A stretch of 64,000 nt of DNA from Streptomyces sp. HmicA12 (GCF_000373565.1 NZ_KB891798.1:310206-374205); one strand, 5' to 3'. Counted from the stretch's first letter, positions 1 through 8,224 are shown. Made by a program: numbers and translations. The notes: a model not told the origin generated them from the sequence alone.

Positions 1-448
1 TCACCGGTGTCTCGCGGTTGCCGAGCCGCCCGAGATCCCCGAGCACCTTGGCGATGACGCCACTCGATGAGATCCAGGTGACTCCGGCGAGCACGACGGC
101 CGCGACCGGACCCCAGCCCATCAGCAGCGCGGCGGCCGCGCCGGGCAGCGCGTTGAACGTCATGTCGACGAGCCCCGCCGGATACTGCGTCTTGAGATTG
201 TTGACCAGGTCGCTCGCCGTGTACTCGAGCCCGAGCATCAGCAGCAGCAGGATGACCCCGATCTCGGAGCCGATCTCCACGAACTCCTCGCTCGCCCCGA
301 GCGGCAGCAGCCCGCCCTCGCCGAACGCGAGCCCGGCCAGCAGATACAGCGGGATCGGCGAGAAACTCAGCCGCCCGGCCAGCCGCCCCAGGAGCCCGAG
401 GGCCAGGATGATCGCACCGAACTCTATGAGGAAGACAGCGGAGTGCAT
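1..448 (-). CDS. Cation:proton antiporter, CPA2/KefB-like, N-terminal part
   Basis: Reads leftward off the window edge, so only about 149 N-terminal residues are present. They contain several hydrophobic stretches typical of CPA2 antiporters, beginning MHSAVFLIEFG, with a conserved-looking GLEYT segment followed by further transmembrane helices. The family exchanges K+ or Na+ for protons across the membrane. The ATG lies 4 bases after the stop of the upstream TrkA-C protein, so the two are one operon. The arrangement matches the KhtT/KhtU pair, a regulatory subunit followed by the antiporter. The C-terminus, and any fused TrkA-N domain, cannot be seen. Confidence 0.85.
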   Translation of the reverse strand, partial: MHSAVFLIEFGAIILALGLLGRLAGRLSFSPIPLYLLAGLAFGEGGLLPLGASEEFVEIGSEIGVILLLLMLGLEYTASDLVNNLKTQYPAGLVDMTFNALPGAAAALLMGWGPVAAVVLAGVTWISSSGVIAKVLGDLGRLGNRETPV

Positions 449-452
449 CCGA

Positions 453-938
453 TCACTCCCGTCCCAGAATCGCGGCCGCCGCCTCGACGCCTTCGCGGGT
501 GCCGATCACGATGACCGTGTCCCCGCCCGCGAGCCGGAAGTCCGGCGCCGGCGACGGGATCGCCTCCGCACGGCGCAGCACGGCCACGATCGAGGCGCCG
601 GTCTCGGTCCGCATCTGCGTTTCGCCGAGCAGCCGCCCGTTCCAGTGCGAGGCGCCCGGTATCTCGATCCGCTCGGCGACCAGGCCCAGATCCGTGGTGT
701 GCAGCAGATTCGGGCTGTGGTGCGACGGCATGAGCGCGTCGATGAGGTACGCCGCTTCCCCCGAGGTCAGCTTCATCGACAGGGCACACGCGTCCGGGTC
801 GTCGGCCTGGTACGCGCTGAGCGTGCGGCCCCCGTCCCGGTGCGCGACCACCGACAGAAGTCGCTGTTCTCGGGTGGTCAGGTCGTAGCGGTGGCCGATC
901 CCTGGCAGTGGTGTCCTGCTGAGTCGTGAAGCGGGCAC
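453..938 (-). CDS. Antiporter regulatory subunit with TrkA-C domain (KhtT-like)
   Basis: 161 residues. The C-terminal half carries an RCK_C/TrkA-C fold (about residues 75-160): an EIPGASHWNGR segment, then ETGASIVAVLRR and a GGDTVIVIGT strand. In KhtT-type subunits this domain binds a nucleotide-type ligand and gates the membrane antiporter. The GTG start is chosen because AAGGGGAGAGAC lies directly upstream. It is the first gene of the operon with the antiporter that follows 4 bases later. The N-terminal about 70 residues look like the usual KhtT N-terminal domain. Confidence 0.85.
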   Translation of the reverse strand: MPASRLSRTPLPGIGHRYDLTTREQRLLSVVAHRDGGRTLSAYQADDPDACALSMKLTSGEAAYLIDALMPSHHSPNLLHTTDLGLVAERIEIPGASHWNGRLLGETQMRTETGASIVAVLRRAEAIPSPAPDFRLAGGDTVIVIGTREGVEAAAAILGRE

Positions 939-1056
939 GTCTCTCCCCTTGTCCGTGCATGGTGTCCGGGCTGCGCCCCCGGCGCCTGTTACATGGCGAA
1001 TGCATCTTTCAACGTCGGAGTCACCTTATACGGCTCATCTTTTGGCAAAGAAACGG

Positions 1057-2658
1057 TCAGTCGTCGAGCGTGGGCGGCAGCACGTCCGGATGCGCGGCGA
1101 GCACGTTCTCGACCGTGTCCGCCTGTTCCGCCGTCTTGTCGTCGCGATAGCGCACGACGCGGGCGAACCGCAGCGTGACGCCCGCCGGATAGCGCGTCGA
1201 CCGCTGCAGTCCGTCGTAGGCGATCTCGACGACCAACTCGGGCCGCACGATGACGACATGACCGTCGTCACTGACCGCCGACTCCCGCAGCCGTACGGTC
1301 TGCCAGTCGAGGAGCGCGTCCGTGAGGCCCTTGAACGTCTTGCCGAGCATCGCGTACGAGCCGTCGTCGCGCCGGGCGCCCAGGTGCAGGTTGGAGAGCT
1401 TGCCGGTGCGCCGCCCGTGCCCCCACTCGGCGGCGAGGACCACCAGGTCCAGGGTGTGCACGGGCTTCACCTTCAGCCAGGACGCGCCCCTGCGGCCCGC
1501 GCTGTACGCGGCGTCGACGCCCTTGACCACGACGCCTTCGTGCCCGCGCCCGATGGTGTCCGCGAAGAACCGCTCGGCGGCGGCCCGCTGCCGCTCGTCT
1601 CCACCGTCCTCCACGACGTACCGGCGCACCCGCATCGGCTCCGGCACGAGCCGCGTCAAGCGCTCGTGCCGCTCGGCGAACGGCAGGTCGAGCAGGTCCT
1701 GCCCGCCCTGCCAGCCTTCCCCCTCGTTCCCTTGCTCGGCGTCCGGCACGTACAGCACGTCGAAGAAGACGGGGGAGACGGGCAGTGCCGCCGCGGCGCG
1801 GGCCACGTCGACGCGTGATCCGACCCGTCCGGCCACGTCCTGGAAGGGGCGCGGCCGCCCGTTCTCGTCGAGCGCGATCACCTCGCCGTCGAGAATGAAC
1901 CGCTCGCCCGCGAACTCCCTCACGCAGGCCGTCACTTCTGGCAGCCGCTCGGTGACGTCGTCCAGCGTGCGGGTGTACACGCGTACGTCGTCGCCGTCCC
2001 GGTGCACCTGTACGCGGATGCCGTCGAGCTTCTCCTCGACGGCGCACGCCCCCAGCTTGTCGAGCGCCTCGCCGACCGACCCCGCGGTGTGCGCCAGCAT
2101 CGGCAGCACCGGTCGCCCCACGGTGAGCCGAAAACCTTCGAGCGCGCCGGGCCCGTGCGCGAGCAGCGCCTGCGCCACCGGCTGCAGCCCGCCCGCGAGC
2201 ATCACCGCGCGCCGCACGTCCGCCGGGGGAGCGTCCGTCGCCCGGGCGAGCCCTTCGAGAGCGACCGCGTCCAGGGCGCCCTGACGGACCTCGCCGGTGA
2301 CGAGCCCGAACAGGAACCGCTGCTCGTCCGCTGTCGCCGCGCCCATCAACTCCCCGACCAGACGCTTGCGTTCGGCCTGCGAGCCGGTGCCGGAGACGTC
2401 CCCGATGACGGTCAGCGCCGCGTCGACGTCCTGCACGCTGAGCCGGGGCCGGTCCGCGGGCGCCACCGGATCACCGAGCACCCGCCAGCCCACTCCGAGC
2501 CGCCCCTGCGGGAGGCGTCCCGCCAGGTAGGGGATGACGATCGGGACGTCGTCGGGCGAGGCGTCGCGGAACAACTCGGCGAGCAACGTGATCTTCCGCG
2601 ACCGCGCCGAGGCGGCGGCCACCTCCTGGGACACCTGAGCGAGCCGGGCGAACAGCAT
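1057..2658 (-). CDS. ATP-dependent DNA ligase
   Basis: 533 residues. A helical N-terminal DNA-binding domain occupies about residues 1-190. The adenylation domain starts with motif I, EKLDGIRVQ, with the AMP-accepting lysine near residue 210. Motif III (FFDVLYV), motif IV (EGVVVKG) and motif V (WLKVKP) follow, then an OB-fold. The reaction is ATP-driven nick sealing. Length and layout match the single-polypeptide ligases common in Streptomyces alongside NAD-dependent LigA. The reading frame is open further upstream to about 2853, but that stretch is proline-rich low-complexity sequence, so the ATG at MLFARL is used. No Ku or polymerase gene is adjacent. Confidence 0.93.
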   Translation of the reverse strand: MLFARLAQVSQEVAAASARSRKITLLAELFRDASPDDVPIVIPYLAGRLPQGRLGVGWRVLGDPVAPADRPRLSVQDVDAALTVIGDVSGTGSQAERKRLVGELMGAATADEQRFLFGLVTGEVRQGALDAVALEGLARATDAPPADVRRAVMLAGGLQPVAQALLAHGPGALEGFRLTVGRPVLPMLAHTAGSVGEALDKLGACAVEEKLDGIRVQVHRDGDDVRVYTRTLDDVTERLPEVTACVREFAGERFILDGEVIALDENGRPRPFQDVAGRVGSRVDVARAAAALPVSPVFFDVLYVPDAEQGNEGEGWQGGQDLLDLPFAERHERLTRLVPEPMRVRRYVVEDGGDERQRAAAERFFADTIGRGHEGVVVKGVDAAYSAGRRGASWLKVKPVHTLDLVVLAAEWGHGRRTGKLSNLHLGARRDDGSYAMLGKTFKGLTDALLDWQTVRLRESAVSDDGHVVIVRPELVVEIAYDGLQRSTRYPAGVTLRFARVVRYRDDKTAEQADTVENVLAAHPDVLPPTLDD

Positions 2659-2851
2659 GTAGCCATGGTGCAACGAGGGGTGGGGCGGCGCATCGGGGTG
2701 GGGCGTGTGGGGTGACTTTTGCGGGGTCGGACGAGGTGGAGGCGGCTGGAGTGGCACAGGTCGTACGGCAGATCCAGAGGGGCCCAGCCACGGGGGTGTG
2801 GTGGGGGAGCTGGGTGGGGTTGCTTCGGGCGGGGTGGCTGGCGGGAGCGGC

Positions 2852-2932
2852 AAGCCGTCGCCACACCCGGAAGTGCGCCTTGGCGACGAGATCGTCGGCG
2901 AGCCAGGGATTGCCGGTCAGCGAGCGGGCGTA
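2852..2932 (-). pseudogene. Remnant of an ECF sigma factor (region 2)
   Basis: About 27 residues read YARSLTGNPWLADDLV followed by AKAHFRVWRRL. This strongly resembles region 2.2-2.4 of actinomycete ECF sigma factors, where an L-A-D-D-L-V core precedes an alpha-helix ending in W-R-R-L. The frame loses family character on both sides: a stop lies just upstream of a GTG at 2968, and downstream it becomes Pro/Ser-rich. No regions 3 or 4 are present, so it cannot be functional. The rest of 2659-3152 holds no convincing gene. It separates the divergent ligase and SsgA-like genes and so must contain both promoters. Confidence 0.5.
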
Positions 2933-3152
2933 GGCGGCGCCGGCTGCGGACCGGCGAGAACCACTCACTCAAATACCGGTAATCCGGATGCTGGGGAGCT
3001 TGCCACCGCAATTGACACGTGCTGGATGATGGAGAGGTGAGTGGCGCACGTCACATAGTTTCTTCGCGAAACGCCGTAATACATCTCCCCACTGTCGCGT
3101 CGAACCGGTATCAGGAACACGCAGCGCAGCAGAAGCAGAAAGGGAGCCCGCC

Positions 3153-3599
3153 ATGCCGACGACCCTGCCCGTCACGCTGGAACAGCCGGCTCACGCCCGC
3201 CTCGTCACCGCCGGGGGCGCGGGCCCGGAACGTGCCGTCACCGTCGGTCTGACGTACGCCTCCGCCGACCCGCTCGCGATAGGCCTCGTCTTCCCGCCCG
3301 AGGTGACGCTGGCCGGCACCGAGGTGACCTGGGCCTTCGCGCGTTCGCTCCTCGACGAGGGCCTGCGCTCGCCCACGGGATGGGGCGACGTCCACGCCTG
3401 GCCGTGCGGCCGCGCCCGCACCGTGGTGGAACTGCGCGCGCCGGAGGGCCTGGCGATCGTCCAGTTCGACACCTCGGTCCTAAGACGCTTTCTGCGCCGT
3501 ACGTACGCGCTGGTCCCGGCAGGCCAAGAAGACATGACGGGATACGTGGACCACGCACTGGCCGCGCTGCTGGGGCCCGAGGAGGACCTCACCGCTTGA
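3153..3599 (+). CDS. SsgA-like sporulation/cell division protein (SALP)
   Basis: 148 residues, the usual size of SsgA-like proteins, which occur only in morphologically complex actinomycetes and guide septum placement and spore-wall synthesis. Family features visible are the N-terminal beta-rich segment with VTVGLTYASADPLAIGLVFP, then VTWAFARSLLDEGL, and the closing LRRFLRRTYALVPAGQE block. AAAGGGAG lies 8-14 bases before the ATG. The gene faces the methyltransferase with only 2 bases between their stop codons. Which of the SsgA-G paralogues this is cannot be decided here. Confidence 0.93.
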   Translation: MPTTLPVTLEQPAHARLVTAGGAGPERAVTVGLTYASADPLAIGLVFPPEVTLAGTEVTWAFARSLLDEGLRSPTGWGDVHAWPCGRARTVVELRAPEGLAIVQFDTSVLRRFLRRTYALVPAGQEDMTGYVDHALAALLGPEEDLTA

Positions 3600-3601
3600 C
3601 G

Positions 3602-4255
3602 TCACGCCGTACCGGGCTTCCGGACAAGGATCTGGATCCCCGTCGACTCGTGGCCGTTCATGGTCGCCACGGTGATGGTCCGGTCGGCGACGCTCTCGAA
3701 CGCGCTGAGCAGCGTGGAAAGCCACTCGCGCGAGTGATGGCGGCACACCGCGCCGTCGCTGGTCTCGAACACGCCGTAGCCGCCGAAGGAACCGGCGCAA
3801 TGGTCGTAGCGCCGACGATTGCGTTCGTCGCCCTGCAGCAGAAGATCGCTCACATAGAGGATCCCGCCGGGCTTGAGGAGGCGGCCGACCTCGGCGACCA
3901 ACCGGCGCTGGGCGTCATCGCCCGGGACGCAGGTGAGCACGGCGAACAGCAGAACCACATCGAAACCGGCGTCGGGCCAAGGCACCCTCGGTGGTGCCTC
4001 CAGTACCGCGAACTGCGTTCCGGGAAGCAGCACCCGAGCCCGCTCGATCATCCCCGGCGAGGTGTCGACCCCGGCAAGACGGTCGTGGCCGCGCCGCCCG
4101 AGGTCCTCCAGAGTCCGGCCGTACCCGCATCCGTAGTCGAGGACAGCGGCGTGCTTGTCCACTCCCTCGAGCCAGGGCAGATGAAGCGGATGAGTGAACG
4201 TCTTGGTGGCCGAGGCCGCATCCCAATAGGGAACTTGACTGTCGAGATCGCGCAT
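3602..4255 (-). CDS. Class I SAM-dependent methyltransferase
   Basis: 217 residues from the preferred ATG. The SAM-binding glycine motif is VLDYGCGYGRTLEDLG, followed by the acidic strand GVDTSPGMIERA and the post-motif GGILYVSDLL, a normal Rossmann-like methyltransferase order. The acceptor is unknown. An in-frame ATG lies three codons upstream (4264), but GAGG sits about 10 bases before the second ATG and only 1 base before the first. A Cys/His-rich segment (YDHCAGSFGGYG, then CRHHSREW) follows the core domain. Genes of this type often serve small-molecule or lipid methylation; no pathway partner is adjacent. Confidence 0.85.
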   Translation of the reverse strand: MRDLDSQVPYWDAASATKTFTHPLHLPWLEGVDKHAAVLDYGCGYGRTLEDLGRRGHDRLAGVDTSPGMIERARVLLPGTQFAVLEAPPRVPWPDAGFDVVLLFAVLTCVPGDDAQRRLVAEVGRLLKPGGILYVSDLLLQGDERNRRRYDHCAGSFGGYGVFETSDGAVCRHHSREWLSTLLSAFESVADRTITVATMNGHESTGIQILVRKPGTA

Positions 4256-4423
4256 GGACGACATGCCTCATCGTTGCCGCGAGACGAGGAGAAACGCCAC
4301 CCTCCACGTCCAACGGCCCCCGGGCAAGAGCTGAAGGCCCCGAACACAGAGCGACCGCCCCACCGCACCGACAGACGTGAACCGGAAGGCAGGGCGGCCC
4401 GGTTGAACCAGGAGTGGTCCGCG

Positions 4424-4918
4424 TCAGCTCGCGTCCAGCTCCTTCTCGATGGCGGCGACGACCTCGGGCGCGTCAGGGGTGGTCTGCGGCGCGAACCGGG
4501 CCACGACCTCACCGGAGCGGCCGACCAGGAACTTCTCGAAGTTCCAGCGGATGTCGCCCGTGTGCCCCTCGGCATCCGCGGTCTCCACGAGACGCGTGTA
4601 CAGCGGGTGCCGGTCCGCCCCGTTGACGTCCACCTTTTCGGTCATCGGGAACGTCACGCCGTACGTCGCCGAGCAGAACTCGGCGATCTCGTCGGCGGTG
4701 CCGGGCTCCTGGCCCATGAACTGGTTGCAGGGCACTCCGAGCACCGTGAAGCCGCGCCCCGCGTACTGCTCGTGCAGCTGCTCCAGGCCCGCGTACTGCG
4801 GGGTGAGGCCGCACTTCGAGGCGACGTTGACGATCAGGACGGCCTTGCCCAGGTACTGACCCAGATCGGCGGAACCGCCCTGGAGGCGGTCGATCTCTAC
4901 TGCGTCGTAAACGGTCAT
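4424..4918 (-). CDS. Glutathione peroxidase family thiol peroxidase
   Basis: 164 residues, standard length. The catalytic tetrad of the family can be placed: Cys36 in VASKCGLTP, Gln70 in NQFMGQEPG, and Trp125-Asn126 in RWNFEKFLV. It carries cysteine rather than selenocysteine. Such bacterial enzymes reduce hydroperoxides, usually with thioredoxin-type donors; actinomycetes lack glutathione and use mycothiol, so the name does not imply glutathione use. A second cysteine (Cys64, in GVPCNQ) could act as resolving residue. It appears monocistronic; the 168 bases to the methyltransferase gene contain no ORF. Confidence 0.93.
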   Translation of the reverse strand: MTVYDAVEIDRLQGGSADLGQYLGKAVLIVNVASKCGLTPQYAGLEQLHEQYAGRGFTVLGVPCNQFMGQEPGTADEIAEFCSATYGVTFPMTEKVDVNGADRHPLYTRLVETADAEGHTGDIRWNFEKFLVGRSGEVVARFAPQTTPDAPEVVAAIEKELDAS

Positions 4919-5023
4919 GGTCCGGAGCGTACGCCGCAGCGGCGCTGTGACTGAGTCCAGCCCTTGCCGAGCACGGCGCCCCCTCTCTGCCTGAGGCGGA
5001 CGCGTTCATTCTGGGAGACGGCC

Positions 5024-5314
5024 GTGAAGAGTGCCGATGCCTGGACGATCAGCAAGCATGCGCTGCGTCGCGCCGTCGACATGGCGCCCGATCCGGAGGA
5101 GATCCGCGCCGGGCTGCTTCATCCGCAGCGAACGTTCCCCGGCTGCACGGCGGGGCGTCTGTACTACCGGCGCGGTCGCATCACCCTGTCCGTCGACTAC
5201 GCAAGCCGCACCGTGGTCACCGTGCTGTGGACGCCGCGTAACCCCAACGACCGCCCCACGCGCCGGGGCATCGACCGCTGCCGCGATGTGCCGCAGCAGC
5301 GGCGCAAAGATTAG
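5024..5314 (+). CDS. Small basic protein, possible DUF4258-like fold
   Basis: 96 residues from a GTG preceded by GGGAG at 6-base spacing; an in-frame upstream extension to 4964 has no ribosome site. The pattern WTISKHALRRAVDM, then a FPG..GRLYYRRGRITLSVDYASRTVVTVLW strand pair, resembles the DUF4258 layout, a helix with a conserved His-Ala followed by beta-hairpins. That family is often linked to toxins, immunity or mobile elements. The assignment is a guess from layout. The last 4 bases overlap the stop of the convergent membrane protein gene. Its C-terminal sequence CRDVPQQRR is echoed at 6142-6176. Confidence 0.6.
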   Translation: MKSADAWTISKHALRRAVDMAPDPEEIRAGLLHPQRTFPGCTAGRLYYRRGRITLSVDYASRTVVTVLWTPRNPNDRPTRRGIDRCRDVPQQRRKD

Positions 5315-6033
5315 CTGTCGTCAGAAGAAGGGGCGGGCACGTCCCACACGATGTAGTGAAATCGCTCGCCCTTCTCGCCGGTGCCGAGCCACTCAACAGC
5401 GGCGAGGTGGTTCGCACTGGTCGGCATGCAGTACCAGAGCCCCTCGCTCCCGTCACTGATCTCAACGGTTTGCGCCACGTCGTCGTCCGTGAGCGCGGCG
5501 GCGCATGTCTTCGCGGTGGCGCCGCCGCGGGGCTGGCCCACGCGTCCGTTCATAGCCGAATAGGAGACACCTCCCGGCCACGACATGTCCGGGGCCTTGA
5601 CTGACTCTCCGACGTTGCCATGTTCGAGATCAGCACTGTGCCCTTCGGGCAGCGTGAAGTCCCCCGTCTTGAGGATCTTCGCCACCGCCGTTTGCGACGG
5701 GGAGGGCGACAGCGTCGTCAGGTCACCGTCGGCGGGATCATCGCTCGCGTCCGCCGCCCCGCTCGGGTCGGTCGTCGCCGCCGGCTCAGGACTCACTGAC
5801 TCCCGCGTCGCCGTGGAGGACCCGGCGGCCGGGCCGTCGTCGCGGGAGTCCTTGTTGCTGCTCTGGGTGAAGAGCGTCGCGAGCACGCCAAGCACAGGCA
5901 CGAGGATGCCAACAACCCACCAGGACCACTTCGGCGGCCCGTGGCTAGGCTCCGGTGGCTCAGGCGGCGTGGGCCGTGGCGGTTGCGACGGCATCGGTGG
6001 GTGTAATGGCGTCCTGTCCGGCTCGCCCGTCAT
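5311..6033 (-). CDS. Membrane-anchored extracellular protein of unknown function
   Basis: 240 residues. A proline-rich cytoplasmic N-terminus (about 1-33) is followed by one transmembrane helix, WWVVGILVPVLGVLATLF (about 38-55). Then comes a low-complexity Ser/Thr/Asp/Ala linker (about 56-110) and a compact C-terminal domain with two cysteines (TCAAAL and WYCMP) that could pair. This type-II-like topology is common in Streptomyces, often with a small-ligand or dockerin-like outer domain. No catalytic motif is visible. It lies at the left edge of the accessory island. Confidence 0.7.
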   Translation of the reverse strand: MTGEPDRTPLHPPMPSQPPRPTPPEPPEPSHGPPKWSWWVVGILVPVLGVLATLFTQSSNKDSRDDGPAAGSSTATRESVSPEPAATTDPSGAADASDDPADGDLTTLSPSPSQTAVAKILKTGDFTLPEGHSADLEHGNVGESVKAPDMSWPGGVSYSAMNGRVGQPRGGATAKTCAAALTDDDVAQTVEISDGSEGLWYCMPTSANHLAAVEWLGTGEKGERFHYIVWDVPAPSSDDS

Positions 6034-6186
6034 GGCGTAAGTCCCCGTATTCTGTCCCGCGCCTGCGTTCGAAGATCCTCACCGTACTAAGCCGGTCGAG
6101 TACATGCCATGATTTTCGGACCCTCGACCGCAAGAAATGGTGCTGCCGCGACGTGCCGCAGCGGCGGCGGGGCTAGGGCGTGTCCG

Positions 6187-6333
6187 ATGGGTCGTGTGAC
6201 GCTCCCGCGGACCACCAACCGACTCAAGAACTTCCGAGCCATCGCCACGCGCTTCGAGAGGAGGGCGTACGGCTTCTACGGGACGGTCGCAGTGGTCGCG
6301 ATCCGCCGATGGATCCGTCCGCAGTCGCAGTGA
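6187..6333 (+). pseudogene. IS5-type transposase C-terminal remnant
   Basis: The frame ending at the TGA of 6331-6333 reads RTTNRLKNFRAIATRFERRA followed by YGFYGTVAVVAIRRWIR. This matches the closing segment of IS5-group transposases, where an ERTxNRLKxxRxxATRYxKR helix carrying the last catalytic Glu is followed by a hydrophobic end helix. The Glu position has changed to a Pro/Arg context (LPRTTNR). The rest of the transposase is absent, so the copy is dead. Confidence 0.55.
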
Positions 6334-6343
6334 AGCGCCCCGT

Positions 6344-6733
6344 TCAGAGGTCCTTGGCACCCGGGTAGCGGCGGCGAAGGTCGCTGAGTACGCGCTCGTC
6401 GACAGCCCTGACGTCCCACGAGGAGCTGTCGAATTCGGTCAGGACGAGCACCAGCTTGTCCTCGGCGAACCCCTGTGCTTCGGCGTCGATCAACTGGAGG
6501 AAGGGCGTCGTCAACGACAACAGCGTCAACGTGTCCATCCCTGCGTCAGCGGACCTTCTCGCCATCTCGACACAGCGAGGATCGACGATCTCGTCGAATT
6601 GGACGCGCCACGTCACGTCCAGGCCGAAGCTACCGAGGCGAACCAGCAGCTCGGCCAGGGTCACATAGTGCTTTCCGTGCCAGGCAGGAAACGTGATCCC
6701 CTTCATCCCCACTGCGGCTGTATCACGTGGCAT
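6344..6733 (-). CDS. Hypothetical protein
   Basis: 129 residues with a convincing start: AAGGGGG lies 5 bases before the ATG. The composition is that of a soluble alpha/beta protein (LAELLVRLGSFGLDVTWRVQF; TLLSLTTPFLQLIDAEAQGF; LVLVLTEFD). There are no membrane segments and no cysteine motifs. I do not recognise the family. Its position among mobile-element debris suggests accessory cargo, for instance an immunity-type protein, but nothing in the sequence proves it. Confidence 0.65.
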   Translation of the reverse strand: MPRDTAAVGMKGITFPAWHGKHYVTLAELLVRLGSFGLDVTWRVQFDEIVDPRCVEMARRSADAGMDTLTLLSLTTPFLQLIDAEAQGFAEDKLVLVLTEFDSSSWDVRAVDERVLSDLRRRYPGAKDL

Positions 6734-6805
6734 GCGACCCCCTTGGTCCAGCGAACCTAGGCCACAGCCCTGATCAGGTCACACGGCCCTTCGGACAGCC
6801 CCTAG

Positions 6806-7050
6806 GTGCTGTCCGAGGGCTGCAAGGGCGACGCGATCGAGCTGACCCTGATCCTCAAGAGGGAGGAGTACGCACCGCTGCGCAAGCTGCTCCGCTCCGG
6901 CCGCACGCTCTTCCTTCAGACCAACGTGGATCACGCCTGGTGGGTGCGCCCGGTCGGCGACATCCAAGCCGAAGTCCAGGTGAGCGGACAGCGGTTCGTC
7001 GATCCGATCCGCTGAGTCAAGGTGACCTTCGCGGAGGTGACTGGGCTGAG
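6806..7050 (+). pseudogene. Phage tail-like protein remnant with internal stop
   Basis: A frame reading CKGDAIELTLILKREEYAPL, then RKLLRSGRTLFLQ and WWVRPVGDIQAEVQVSGQR, resembles C-terminal parts of phage or tail-island proteins in actinomycetes. A TGA at 7013-7015 follows DPIR, and the same frame then continues VKVTFAEVTG, which looks like the natural end of the domain. It therefore appears interrupted by a nonsense codon. The N-terminal portion is missing. At about 7050 it abuts a truncated gene on the other strand. Confidence 0.45.
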
Positions 7051-7179
7051 ACGTCGGTGCTCCGCTCTGGCTGTGATCCTGGCTTGCTCCCGCGAGGCCC
7101 ATCCAGCGGCCATGCCGGCCAGGGTGGTGCCAATGCCGCCTGCCAGTGCCCCGAGCACTGCTGCCAAGCCCGCGTCCAT
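7051..7179 (-). pseudogene. Truncated small membrane protein N-terminus
   Basis: Reads MDAGLAAVLGALAGGIGTTL, then AGMAAGWASREQARITARAEHRR, a Gly/Ala-rich transmembrane helix followed by a charged helix. Many Streptomyces hypothetical proteins begin this way and then have a long coiled-coil domain; the intact gene at 7391-8080 has the same layout. Here family character ends at AEHRR (about 7051), where the phage-like remnant from the other strand begins, so this marks a recombination junction. Confidence 0.45.
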
Positions 7180-7219
7180 GGAGAGAGTGTGGCGCGGAGG
7201 CGGTCTCCGGGGGGAGCGG

Positions 7220-7357
7220 ATGCGGAACGAGGTGAGGGCGGCGACGAAGGCTCAGGCCGCAGTCACCGCGTACGCCGCCGAGCACGACCTCAACCGATTC
7301 GAGGTCGAGAACCAGCTCCGGCAGGTCACCCGCCACCCTCCGAAGCCGGAGGAGTAG
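7220..7357 (+). CDS. Possible small protein (45 residues)
   Basis: Starts MRNEVRAATKAQAAVTAYAA and ends KPEE. It is predicted to be one amphipathic helix rich in Ala/Glu. GGGGAG lies immediately upstream but with only 3 bases to the ATG, which is short. It has normal Streptomyces codon bias. It may instead be the tail of a decayed gene, since the same frame extends upstream with no start context. Confidence 0.35.
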   Translation: MRNEVRAATKAQAAVTAYAAEHDLNRFEVENQLRQVTRHPPKPEE

Positions 7358-7390
7358 GTAGGGCGGAATGGCACTGGACAGATTTGCGCG

Positions 7391-8080
7391 TCAAGCAGGC
7401 CCTGTTCTGTCACCGTCACGGGGCGCGATCGTGGTGATATCTGCAATGACCTCGACGTGTCGCATAAGCGCATGTGAAAGATCAGCTCGACACCTATGAG
7501 CTCTTACGAGGTGATGTCTCGTCTCCTCCCAGAGTCCTATCCAGGCGTCGCTGTCATGGGCCACGTCGCGGTCGTCAACTTTGGTGATCATGGCATTCAG
7601 TGCCTCTGTGGCTTCCTCGAATTTGTCCAGGACCCATCGCGATTCTGTGGGATCGTCTCGAAGGTCCGGATAGTCGCCAAACTCTAGCCACTCACGACCA
7701 TCACTACCTTGCGTTCCTGGGATGTACAAGCCGTCATTGAGTGCCTCGTAGAGAGCCGTGCTCGCATCGGTGCGCACCTGCTCCGCCGCTTGGCTGAACA
7801 CCATGGGATCGACGATTCCATTTTCGAGCAGGCGGAAGGTCCGCCATAGGAGGTTGTCCCATGCGGCCATGGCCTTACGCACCTGCACGACTCGAGCGAC
7901 CTGAGCGCGCTGCGACTCGGACTGCCGAGACGCCGCCGCAGAAGCAAGAGTCGACTGGCGCTCCGCTGATGCCTCTCGGAGTGCCCGCTTTTGTACCTGA
8001 AGGGGCCCGTAGAAGGTAGCGGCGCCTGCGACGATCGCGCCGGCCAGGGCCCCAAGTAGGCCGTAGACAGCGTCCGACAC
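7391..8080 (-). CDS. Membrane-anchored hypothetical protein with coiled coil
   Basis: 229 residues from a GTG preceded by GGAGGGGGAC; the frame is open further upstream but without coding character. An N-terminal hydrophobic helix (SDAVYGLLGALAGAIVAGAATFYG, about 1-24) is followed by a Gln/Arg/Ala-rich coiled coil (about 28-75) and an acidic, Trp-containing helical domain (AAWDNLLWRTFRLLENG; WIGLWEETRHHLVRAHR). This plan, TM helix plus cytoplasmic coiled coil plus helical domain, is common among Streptomyces orphan proteins. Function unknown. Confidence 0.65.
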   Translation of the reverse strand: MSDAVYGLLGALAGAIVAGAATFYGPLQVQKRALREASAERQSTLASAAASRQSESQRAQVARVVQVRKAMAAWDNLLWRTFRLLENGIVDPMVFSQAAEQVRTDASTALYEALNDGLYIPGTQGSDGREWLEFGDYPDLRDDPTESRWVLDKFEEATEALNAMITKVDDRDVAHDSDAWIGLWEETRHHLVRAHRCRADLSHALMRHVEVIADITTIAPRDGDRTGPA

Positions 8081-8224
8081 GGTCCCCCTCCATCGCCAAG
8101 CAGTCCTAGTGCACGCAAGCGCCGTTCGCGCGAACCTACCGGTCATCGAACTTCGCGGACAATGCTCAGCGCCCTCCCCATGGGTGTTGGGCTGGTGCTC
8201 ACCCGCCGATTCGAACTTGAACAT

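Noticed and set aside
2659-2851. N-terminal extension of the DNA ligase to 2853
   Set aside because: The extension is Pro/Ser/His low-complexity sequence overlapping the sigma remnant, while the ATG at 2658 begins the conserved domain.
3380-4954. 524-codon plus-strand frame across the methyltransferase and peroxidase region
   Set aside because: The opposite strand carries two proteins with clear catalytic motifs; this frame has none and is Arg/Pro-rich.
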